Shown here: positions 51,769 through 60,200 of the stretch, piece after piece | How the letters are laid out: each line of letters begins with the position of its first letter | Numbering within the stretch: the stretch's first letter is position 1 | Virus record (IMG/VR): IMGVR_UViG_3300020438_000008 | Span: 1-64,000 of that record | Direction: 5' to 3' (one strand) | DNA: 64,000 bases | Source: a virus | Program-made: the position numbers and the translations under genes | The notes under the pieces: model-generated | The model's database searches: none | What the model was told of the DNA's origin: nothing | What the model saw: only the letters and a program-made list of their open reading frames with translations

Positions 51769-52740
51769 ATGATAAAAAAATTAGTAATTGCTAGTCTATT
51801 TCTGTCTTCATCTGCATTCGCAGATAGCTATGGATATAGCTACAAAAATCTTACACATATAATGGATAGTAAAACTGCAAACATGATGCAGTTTTCAGAT
51901 AACTCTAAACACATGCCACGTGAACGATTACAGTTTGGTAACTTTCACGGTCGTGATGCATTAGAAATTACATTAAAACAATCTGATATAGGTAGCATCG
52001 GTGATGCTGGTCGTGATATGGGTTGGGGTAATGCTCAACGTATTCAAATACGTGAAAAAGAATATAAACGTGAAATGTGGGACGGAAAAGAATACTGGTA
52101 TAAGTTATCAATGTTCATGCCTAAGAATTTAGGAAGTAATAATCATACAGTTAGTTTGTTTGATTTGAAATTAAGAAAAAATAAACAAGAAGGTACACAA
52201 GTATTTTCATGGAATATCACTAATGGTGAATTAGGTTTTCAACTTGAAACTGGTGACTGGTTATGTTGGACACGTAAAATAGACGGTGGGGCAAATCGTA
52301 AACAATGCTCTTTTAAAGATAATTTTATTTCAATACCAAAAGACAACTATCGAAACAAATGGGTCGATGTTGTTATGCAAATCAATATGATTAAAGGAAA
52401 AGAAATATTTCGTGTGTGGGCAAACGATGAACTAATATTATCATTTGCAGGCGATATCAATCCTTTTGGTCGTGAATTGGGATTTAAGTTTGGATTATAT
52501 AGACATCATATGACTACTAAATTAGAAGATGATGTTGCATATTATTCTGATATCAAACGAGGCAAATCTTGTTCTGATTTGAATGTAAATTGTGATAAGT
52601 TTATGAATGATTTTTCTGGTCTAGGTGCATTTAATATGCAGAAAGTATTACATGTAGAGAAATATGTAGAAAAAAATGGACCTAAACTAAGATTTAATGA
52701 TATTTGTTATAAAAAAGAGTGCGAAAACTTGACAGAATAG
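51769..52740 (+). CDS. Exported polysaccharide-lyase-like protein (heparin lyase I type)
   Basis: A 323-residue protein. GAGAGA precedes the ATG. Residues 1-18 are a signal peptide (KKLVIASLFLSSSAFA, cut after AFA). The mature part fits the jelly-roll polysaccharide lyase family that includes heparin lyase I: NGKxYWY-type strand seen as GKEYWYKLSMFMPKNL, FSWNITNGELGFQLE, NKWVDVVMQINMIKGKE and GFKFGLYRHHM. Such enzymes cleave acidic polysaccharides. A phage-encoded exported one could open the host surface layer or release progeny. The catalytic residues are not certain. Its last codons overlap the next promoter. Confidence 0.65.
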   Translation: MIKKLVIASLFLSSSAFADSYGYSYKNLTHIMDSKTANMMQFSDNSKHMPRERLQFGNFHGRDALEITLKQSDIGSIGDAGRDMGWGNAQRIQIREKEYKREMWDGKEYWYKLSMFMPKNLGSNNHTVSLFDLKLRKNKQEGTQVFSWNITNGELGFQLETGDWLCWTRKIDGGANRKQCSFKDNFISIPKDNYRNKWVDVVMQINMIKGKEIFRVWANDELILSFAGDINPFGRELGFKFGLYRHHMTTKLEDDVAYYSDIKRGKSCSDLNVNCDKFMNDFSGLGAFNMQKVLHVEKYVEKNGPKLRFNDICYKKECENLTE

Positions 52741-52756
52741 CGAATCGTAGTATAAT
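52729..52756 (+). promoter_or_regulatory. Early sigma70-type promoter with GAATC spacer site
   Basis: TTGACA (52729-52734), a 16-nt spacer with GAATC (52742-52746), and TATAAT (52751-52756). Its -35 box lies within the last codons of the preceding gene. Confidence 0.85.
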
Positions 52757-52786
52757 ATACTTATATTGAATGAAAGAGAGGACTAA

Positions 52787-53134
52787 ATGACTACATATCA
52801 AGAAGTTGCAAACGAGGCAAAAACACAGGCTGTACAAGCAGTTGATACATTTTTCAATGATGTTTTAAAAGGCGAAGACCAATATGCATGTGGTTTTGCA
52901 TGGGTTACTGTTTATCCTGAAAACAAAGGTAACACTAAACTTGGTAAAGCAGAACGTAGGGGTTTAGAATCTATTGGATTTAGTAAAGACTGGACAGGCA
53001 AGGCTTGGCAGTTGTGGAATCCAGGTGAGTATCGAGGTCAAAACATTGACGCCAAAGAAAAAGGTGCAGAAGTTTATGCTCAAGTAATGAAATCATATGG
53101 TTTCAAAGCATATGCTGGTTCAAGGTTAGACTAA
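52787..53134 (+). CDS. Small conserved-type phage protein
   Basis: A 115-residue protein with GAGAGGA upstream. Motifs: YACGFAWVTVYPENKGNTK, LGKAERRGLESIGFSKDW, WNPGEYRGQNIDAKEKGAEV and a C-terminal SRLD. From memory this pattern is found in hypothetical proteins of marine T4-like phages and some bacteria, but no function is known to me. It stands alone between two promoters. Confidence 0.75.
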   Translation: MTTYQEVANEAKTQAVQAVDTFFNDVLKGEDQYACGFAWVTVYPENKGNTKLGKAERRGLESIGFSKDWTGKAWQLWNPGEYRGQNIDAKEKGAEVYAQVMKSYGFKAYAGSRLD

Positions 53135-53139
53135 AAAAC

Positions 53140-53167
53140 TTGACAGATTCGAGAATCGTGTTATTAT
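53140..53167 (+). promoter_or_regulatory. Early sigma70-type promoter with two GANTC sites
   Basis: TTGACA (53140-53145), a 16-nt spacer and TATTAT (53162-53167; TATAAT 53165-53170 is the alternative). The spacer has GATTC at 53146-53150 and GAATC at 53153-53157. Confidence 0.8.
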
Positions 53168-53193
53168 AATTACATAATCAAAGAGAGGGAACT

Positions 53194-53541
53194 ATGAAAT
53201 TTAAACTATATCAAATTCATCTTACAGATGCAGAAGTTGACAAAGTTAATGCTGAAGGACATAATAGTGTTCCTAAGCATCTAACTAAGTTGGATATGTC
53301 TTTCGCTAAAGACGAAGTAGGTTCATTAGCTAAAAAGGCAATGGATAATAATTGGTACACTCATGTATCAAACATTACTGCTGACGGTTTAGAAAACGTG
53401 TTTGAAATAGGTAACATTGGTCCAGAAGAAAACATTGAGCGATTGGCTCCTATGTATTCTGTTAGTGTTAGTGACGTAGTTGAAAATGAAGATGGCGAAC
53501 AATTTGTTTGTGCATCAATTGGTTGGAAGGAGGTAGCATAA
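53194..53541 (+). CDS. Small early protein, unknown function
   Basis: A 115-residue acidic protein. GAGAGGG precedes the ATG. It begins KFKLYQIHLTDAEVDKVNAE and contains MDNNWYTHVSNITADGLENV. The pattern suggests a small alpha/beta protein. No family is recognised. Its stop overlaps the next gene's ATG (ATAATG at 53538-53543) and the AAGGAGG for that gene lies inside it, so the two are coupled. Confidence 0.75.
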   Translation: MKFKLYQIHLTDAEVDKVNAEGHNSVPKHLTKLDMSFAKDEVGSLAKKAMDNNWYTHVSNITADGLENVFEIGNIGPEENIERLAPMYSVSVSDVVENEDGEQFVCASIGWKEVA

Positions 53542-53789
53542 TGGCTGTAGTTCAAAAAAGTAATGTTCGTAATTTCGTAATTGATTTAGATGGCTCGGCT
53601 GGCAATGCCTTCTATCTATTAGGTTCTGCACAAGGATTGTGTAACGACCTCGGTCTTGATGGTAATCAAGTTATTGAAGAAATGAAATCTGGAGATTATA
53701 TAAATCTCATAAAAACATTTGACAAATATTTTGGAAGTGTTGTTACTTTAGAAACAAACAATAAAGAATATTTAGAGGCTTTTAACTAA
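53541..53789 (+). CDS. Small early protein, unknown function
   Basis: An 82-residue protein starting at 53541 with AAGGAGG 6 nt upstream; an upstream in-frame GTG-type start at 53508 has no such site. It contains NFVIDLDGSAGNAFYLLGSA and a helical C-terminus. This resembles small T4-like phage proteins of unknown role. Its last 8 nt overlap the convergent lysozyme-like gene, with no terminator between. Confidence 0.75.
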   Translation: MAVVQKSNVRNFVIDLDGSAGNAFYLLGSAQGLCNDLGLDGNQVIEEMKSGDYINLIKTFDKYFGSVVTLETNNKEYLEAFN

Positions 53790-54420
53790 AGCCAGGAACA
53801 AAACTCCACATCTTAGAAGTTTTAATTTTCATGGCGGCTAGTTTTTCATCGAACTGGCCGTTATTCTTTTTTATATTAGTCTGAATTTCATCCGTAATAT
53901 CATACCACTTTTCATTATTGATTAATGCAATAATAGGATGTTTTTCAATTTTGTCAACACCTTCATTGTAAAAGTAATATAACAATGCATCGAATTGTGG
54001 TTGAGATAATTCTTTCTTAACAAACTTTTCTAAAACATTTCCTACATTACGTAATTGCTTTTCTAATATAAAGTTTGCCATTTGTTTAGTAATCTTTTTT
54101 GTAGATATATCTATTCTTTGTGATGCAACTGTTATAAACCCATAACGTAATTCTGTATTCGTTACTTGATATCCATAACCTAATATATTATCTTTCATGT
54201 CTAATGTTGGTGTGCTTGTATCTATAATTGCATTCTTGCTCATTTCACTGAATACTAAATCAACTACAGGAAATACAGTTAATCTAACATGAGATAAGAT
54301 ATAAGTTGGTTCACCAGTTGCTTTATATCCTGTGCCTAAGTAGGTACCATTAGGAGTTACAACATTCAACGGAAGCTGAATATAATTTAATAACGAACCT
54401 TTTCTCTTATCAAATAACAT
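53782..54420 (-). CDS. GH24 lysozyme-like protein of the baseplate hub region
   Basis: A 212-residue protein. The C-terminal half matches the phage lysozyme helical lobe (LSQPQFDALLYYFYNEGVDK, then IIALINNEKWYDI). NILGYGYQV at about 78-86 corresponds to the TIGYGH loop, with Glu59 and Asp67 or Asp74 as candidate catalytic residues; the usual Thr is Ile. The N-terminal 50 residues are extra. In T4 the lysozyme is part of gp5; here it is a separate gene directly after gp5. It may be inactive or structural. It overlaps gp5 by 1 nt. Confidence 0.55.
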   Translation of the reverse strand: MLFDKRKGSLLNYIQLPLNVVTPNGTYLGTGYKATGEPTYILSHVRLTVFPVVDLVFSEMSKNAIIDTSTPTLDMKDNILGYGYQVTNTELRYGFITVASQRIDISTKKITKQMANFILEKQLRNVGNVLEKFVKKELSQPQFDALLYYFYNEGVDKIEKHPIIALINNEKWYDITDEIQTNIKKNNGQFDEKLAAMKIKTSKMWSFVPGFS

Positions 54421-56267
54421 TATGATAACCTCACTGCGGTTGTTCCTGTTACAGAAGAAGTATCTGCTACATTGTATGAACGTTTTAATATGTATGCACC
54501 ACGTTCTACACTAGCGGCTGAGAAGTGCATCGGATCCCATGGCGCACTCCAGTTACCACCCCAACCTAAACCATGTCGAGCGGCTATTTCACCTACATTT
54601 AATGGGAAGTCACAACCTTTGTCAACGCCTCTAGTTACTCCAGGATTCCAACCTGATGGTCTAGTTTTTGCATATCCATTTGGTGCATATGCATTAATAT
54701 CTATAGCGGCTCCCATTGCATGGAAGCTAGGTCTTGAACCACCTCTTTGATTTCTATTACAGTATCCACCTAATGTTCTTATCACATATCCTGTTGCTTC
54801 TAAATCATCAATCAGTCCTTGGAAGTTAGCTTGGAATATTTCTGCAACTTCACAACCAACACCATTACTTGAACGTATAGTTGCTAGACCTTCTCCAGGC
54901 GGTAGACCAGGAACATTTTCAGTTGATTGGTTGCCCTGATTTGCGGCATTAACTTGCCCTTCTGCACTAGTAGGGTCTTTAGCAATTTCGTTTCCTGCTT
55001 TTTGTGAATCAGTTGTTGCACCTGGGGTAGACCCATCTGCGGCTTTTTGTACTGTTTCTGTTCCACGTAAAAACGGTTCGTGTGTTGGTATCTTAGGTAT
55101 GATACTTTCGTCTATTTGTGTATTTTCTAAATTCTGTATATCTGGTTGTGCGGCTAATGGTATATCAAAAGCGATAGAAGCCATAGGACCGTTAAGATGT
55201 AGTTTTCCATTTACTGTACTAACATACATATTTGTTTCTACTTTTTGATGCAATGCTCCTCCACTTTCTAAAAACGTAGAGCCTTTTGTTTTTGTATGAT
55301 ATTGATTTCCTACATTCAAGTTGTAGTTGTCACCAGTTCTTACATTAATCTTTTCACCTGCTTCAAGGTTTATATTTTTATCTGCACGTAGATTGAAATC
55401 TTTTTCAGTACGAACAGACATACTACCTTCAGCATAAACCATTACTTCACCGTCAGCACCTATCTCTACCCAACCAGAACCTGAACTATTAATTGCATAT
55501 ACAAAATCATTTGTACCGTCAACAATAACTTGTGCTCCTGAACCAGTAGAAATTCTTATCTGATTAGGGTGAATAGTTCCATCGTCTCCAACAGACCCAT
55601 CGTCCATTGTAATACCATTGCCACCCGGTGTTGTCCAGCCGTATACTTTTGATGATTGTGTTGTATCATAGTTTGCATCACGTAATGGACTTGCAGTAGA
55701 TTGGCCTCTTTTATTATCTGAGAATATACCTTGATTTGCAGTGTTAACATTTCTATTTGAATTTGCTTGGTCTTGTTCGTCTATGCTTTGTAAATCTTCT
55801 AATTTAGTTGGTGTTACTTTCGCAACTTTGACATCTTTTGCTATGCCTTCTCCCATACCAGAACCGTCTGCATTGGCAACTCCTGCCGCTCCACCCGATA
55901 CTGTTCCAGGAATTTCTTGTGCTACTGCGAACCAGTAACCTTCGTTTAGAACTCCGTTGTCCGCAAAGAATACTAATATAGTAACTCCACCATCAGGCGG
56001 AACAGAAAACATTCCGTATGAACCTTGCTTATTAGAACCACCAAAAGGACTTGCATACATAAAGTACATTGGTTCTTCTGGGTCTCCTCCAAGTTTAGGT
56101 ACATAGGCCGCTATACGTCCTCTGCCTTCAGGATCAGGCTTATCTGCTACAGTAATGGCTTTATATATACCACTTTTAATATTCTGTAAAATAGGATTCT
56201 GCTGGTCTTTTACGTTCTTTAAAAGAGACTTAGCAAGACTGTTACCTATCATAGTTTCTTTAGCCAT
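54420..56267 (-). CDS. 5: Baseplate central spike gp5 with C-terminal M15 peptidase domain
   Basis: A 615-residue protein. Residues about 30-120 are the gp5 OB-fold (ITVADKPDPEGRGRIAAYVP, then MFSVPPDGGVTILVFF). Residues about 280-370 are beta-helix strands of the needle (FNLRADKNINLEAGEKINVR). Residues about 465-600 are an M15-type zinc peptidase (VanY or D-Ala-D-Ala/L-Ala-D-Glu type): RPSFHAMGAAIDINAYAPNG near 511, GLGWGGNW, and WDPMHFSA near 577. T4 gp5 has a lysozyme domain between OB and needle instead. The peptidase would cut peptidoglycan cross-links during entry. Confidence 0.85.
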   Translation of the reverse strand: MAKETMIGNSLAKSLLKNVKDQQNPILQNIKSGIYKAITVADKPDPEGRGRIAAYVPKLGGDPEEPMYFMYASPFGGSNKQGSYGMFSVPPDGGVTILVFFADNGVLNEGYWFAVAQEIPGTVSGGAAGVANADGSGMGEGIAKDVKVAKVTPTKLEDLQSIDEQDQANSNRNVNTANQGIFSDNKRGQSTASPLRDANYDTTQSSKVYGWTTPGGNGITMDDGSVGDDGTIHPNQIRISTGSGAQVIVDGTNDFVYAINSSGSGWVEIGADGEVMVYAEGSMSVRTEKDFNLRADKNINLEAGEKINVRTGDNYNLNVGNQYHTKTKGSTFLESGGALHQKVETNMYVSTVNGKLHLNGPMASIAFDIPLAAQPDIQNLENTQIDESIIPKIPTHEPFLRGTETVQKAADGSTPGATTDSQKAGNEIAKDPTSAEGQVNAANQGNQSTENVPGLPPGEGLATIRSSNGVGCEVAEIFQANFQGLIDDLEATGYVIRTLGGYCNRNQRGGSRPSFHAMGAAIDINAYAPNGYAKTRPSGWNPGVTRGVDKGCDFPLNVGEIAARHGLGWGGNWSAPWDPMHFSAASVERGAYILKRSYNVADTSSVTGTTAVRLS

Positions 56268-57273
56268 TGTTTATTTTCCCATTTGCCTCAGCTATTTTGT
56301 TTGCTAATAGTTTCATACTATTATGATCCCAATGCCCACATTCTAATCTTCCTGACATTCCAGCTTCATGTGTTGCCTTAATATGAACTACTTTTCTATC
56401 TGGTTGATTCATTTCTTCTAGGTATTTATATACTATATCCCAATCAGATTCATGGTCGTTCAGTTGTTGAAAAAATCCAATAGTGACAAAAATAATATTC
56501 CAGTTTTTAGCAAGTGTTAACCAATTTAGTCTTCTTATAATTATTTCTACATTTTTTATAAAAGCATTTGCAGGAACATTAAGATGTAAATTGTGTGAAG
56601 AATATGCTTGTTGTAATGCCTCATTGGACTTTCTCTCAAAGTTTTTATAATTATTTTGAAAAATATATAATTCTTCTGAAAGTTTATCCCACGTTTCACT
56701 ATCGTTGGGCAATGGAGACATACCTAAATCCGGTGGTTCATTGACTTTAAAATCCCATCCTCTTAATGTATCACCATAAGCAGGGTAGGAAGGCTTTGCT
56801 AAAGAAGGCTGTATTAGATTCATATACCATGCATGTCTATATATAGAAGATAAACTTATAACAATAGTTTTTGTTTGACTAGACTTTTCTTCATTAGTCC
56901 ATTGTTCAAGTCTTCTCATTATTGATTCATTTCCTGAACCTGGTTTAGCTAAGTTTATATAATAGATACCATCGTAATTATATTTTCTATTCAAAATATG
57001 AGACAGACACCATTTCTTTGGCAACCCATCACCGAACATAAAACTGTCACCAAATATAGGAAGTATTTCACCTGTATATGTCTTAAATCTGTTTAAATCA
57101 GTTCTAGTAGGCCATGCGTTTTCCCATTGCTCTCCTTTTCCTTCAGGATCATATTGAGGGTCTACTTTATAAGGAGACAGATATGTTTTCTTGTCCCAAG
57201 GTAATTCAGGCCACTCTCGTATTAGTTTACTAAAGCAAGAATATTCAGATGTGTCTTGTGATTTAACTGTCAT
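56260..57273 (-). CDS. SGNH-hydrolase-like protein within the baseplate operon
   Basis: A 337-residue protein with the clearest nucleophile block of the six SGNH genes here: ILPIFGDSFMFGDG near residues 70-83. LAKPGSGNESIMRRLEQW gives the Gly/Asn block, and LECGHWDHNSMKLLANK near the C-terminus the His block. It overlaps gp5 by 8 nt and follows the 1625-residue hub protein by 8 nt, so it is made with the baseplate. It might be a virion enzyme acting on host surface glycan or a modifier of baseplate proteins. Confidence 0.7.
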   Translation of the reverse strand: MTVKSQDTSEYSCFSKLIREWPELPWDKKTYLSPYKVDPQYDPEGKGEQWENAWPTRTDLNRFKTYTGEILPIFGDSFMFGDGLPKKWCLSHILNRKYNYDGIYYINLAKPGSGNESIMRRLEQWTNEEKSSQTKTIVISLSSIYRHAWYMNLIQPSLAKPSYPAYGDTLRGWDFKVNEPPDLGMSPLPNDSETWDKLSEELYIFQNNYKNFERKSNEALQQAYSSHNLHLNVPANAFIKNVEIIIRRLNWLTLAKNWNIIFVTIGFFQQLNDHESDWDIVYKYLEEMNQPDRKVVHIKATHEAGMSGRLECGHWDHNSMKLLANKIAEANGKINNG

Positions 57274-57281
57274 ATCATATC

Positions 57282-60200
57282 CTATGGCGTTGGTGGGTTA
57301 ACAACTACAAAATCACCTTCATTATATTTGACGGTCATTTTTAGTGGTCCACCTTCTTCATCATTACTAATATCGTTAACGTCTCCGACACCTCTATTTG
57401 GAGATATAGCAACGTCTGGATATTCGTTTGATATTGTTTGTTTAATATTTTTACTGTTTAATCCTGGTTTATAATAATCAAATGAATTAGGTGCCGCAGT
57501 ACCGTCTACTAATCCAAAGTGTGTAGCAGGGTCTGTGACTGTTACTTCTTGTCCACTTGAGTTTGTATAAGTTATAGGACCTATAGCACTAAAGTCTAAT
57601 ACTTCCTCAGTCATTGTTACCCCTCCGACTGTTTCAGTTATTGTTGCTCTTGGTGCCGCTTCGGCTTTTTCTATTAATTCATTGTATACAGAAGTAGCAC
57701 TGTTATATTGATTGACTTGTGTTTGTGATATTTGCCCATTTGCTACTGCACCTTCTACATTGTTAATAGCAGTTCCACCACTATCGCCTAATGTTTCTAC
57801 TACAGGAATAGGTGCATTCTTATTTGGTGCTTTAATAGGTTTAGTTACTTTTTCGTATGTAACATCTCCGCTGGCATCTTCTACTGCAATTACACCTGTT
57901 GTTACACCTTCACTAGTATCAAGGTCACTTCTTAATTGATTTACTTCTGCTTGTAATACTTCTGCTTTTGCTCTATCTTTATTTCTTCCATAGTTTCCTG
58001 TAAAGTAAAAACCATTATCAATATCGTCATTAAGTTCATCTAACTCTGACTCTTTAGATGTTAGTACTTCTAATTTTTTCTGGTCTTTTACACCTTGAAT
58101 TGCATCGCCTCTAATACCAGATGTTGCATTTTCTGTTATAGTGTCTATAGATTTTTCTATAGTTTTAACTTCTGCATATTCTTGGTCTGTTAAATCATGT
58201 AACCCTCTGCCATCAATTATATCTTGTGCTTCTTGATTCAATGCAGAAACTTTATCAGCCTCGTTGGCAGTCAATGTTCCGCCTTCGACATTAACATTAT
58301 AACTTCTAGGCATTCTTCCGGAAGCATATGCATCATGACTTGAAGAAAATCCTAAGTTATTAAGTTCAACGTCACCATCAAGAATTGCATTTGGTCCGTC
58401 GACACTATTTGCTTTTTCGGTATTTGTTGCCGTCCCGTCTGCATCAACTACCTCTAAGTTATCCATAATTGATAACGGTTCTTTTTTGATATCATCGTTG
58501 CCTTTAACATATCTTTCTGATTCAATTCTATTTGCATCATTGATTGCATCTAATTCATTTTGGTCTACTCCAGTAACGTTTGTTCCTATTGTTGCATTAC
58601 CTGATGCCTCAAGAGCATGGTCTATCTCTGCCATAGTTTGTGCAGAAACAATGTAACCATTATCTATTGACTCATTGTATGCATTACGTGTTGACTCTGC
58701 TACTGAATTGTTTCCTGTTTGATAATCATCTGCTAATCTTTTTGCGATATCATTTGCAGATTGTTGTACTGCAACACAAGATTGTTGATGTCCTAATGCA
58801 CATAGACCCTCTGCCTGTTGTCTAGCAAGTGCTAACTGTTTTGCAACTGATTCATTTGGTACTGCATAATCGTTTTGGTTTGAAGGTTCAAGAAAGTTGG
58901 TTGTTGCATTTTGTAATGCCATGACCGCATGCGGACCTGTTGCTGATACATCGACTATATATCTATCGCCTTCTGGAGTAACTCCTGTACCTGCTCCCGC
59001 TGGTGCGACTATATCATCTGCAAATTCTTTTGCTTCTATGTCTGCTTTTTCATTTGGATTTTCTAATCCGTTCCCAGGATCATTAACTCCTAGTAACGGT
59101 TGAATTTCCATTTGTGCTACATCTAAATTTACTAACTCTGGTTCTGGTGCATCTAATGTTGCATCTATTTTTACAAATTCTTCTGCGGCTGGTAATTTAA
59201 CTAAACCTAATGTTTGTGTAAATAATCCACCACTAAAAGAACTAATAACAGATTGTACAGAATACACACTAGTTATTAATCTTGTCTTTTTTATACCATC
59301 ATAATTTTCTGAATCTTGTCCTACACGATTTGGATCATTTAAAAATACATCTTCTGCTTTATCAGAAACTAACATAAGATAGTTACAACCATTAATTTTA
59401 GAAAGATGCATCTTATAATCTTCAAGGGAATTCTTATTACCAAACTTTGCTTTCTCCATAGAAGGAGACAGAATACTATCTACCCAATATGGGTCACCCT
59501 TAATTGTCATATTAACATTCAACATACTTAAGTTATTATTTCTGCCTTCATAATATTTTTCCATTGCAACTTCAATGTTTTCTTGGTCTGGTGATTTAAT
59601 AACATTTAAGTTAGTAGGTTGTGACAACATAGACTTTGTAATACGTGAAAAGTTAATTGGGTTTTCTACAAGTGCTTTTAGTAAACTAGAAAACTGGTCT
59701 TTGCTTAACTTATTAATCATTTCTTTATCTAGGTCTTCTGAAAGTATAAGTTCTTGTCCTTCACTGCCAGGGAATAAACCAAGTTCATTCCAATTATCGC
59801 CTATCATATTTGTACTCTCAATAATTTTAGTTGAGTACAAATGTCCTAATGCTTCACGCATAACTTCATTTTGGGTTACTTCGTTTTCTTTTTGGTCTAC
59901 TAATGTTTGATTAAGGTCTGTTCTTGTCTCTTGAATTTGATTGTGAAGTTTGTTGTAGTTTTCACGTACTTCGCCTTTGAAAATTTCATTAATGATTTCG
60001 TATTCTTCTGAATCCTCATCAAACATTTCTAACATTTGATTTGCATCTGCGTTTTCAATAGCATTTAATATATCTGCTACGTTTGAATCAACTGCATTGT
60101 CTGGACCAGTAATTCTTCTTTTAACTCTTTCTTTGAATTCGTTTTTTATTTCGTTATTCAAATCATCAAATCTTTTTTGATATTGATTTGATGCAGTTTT

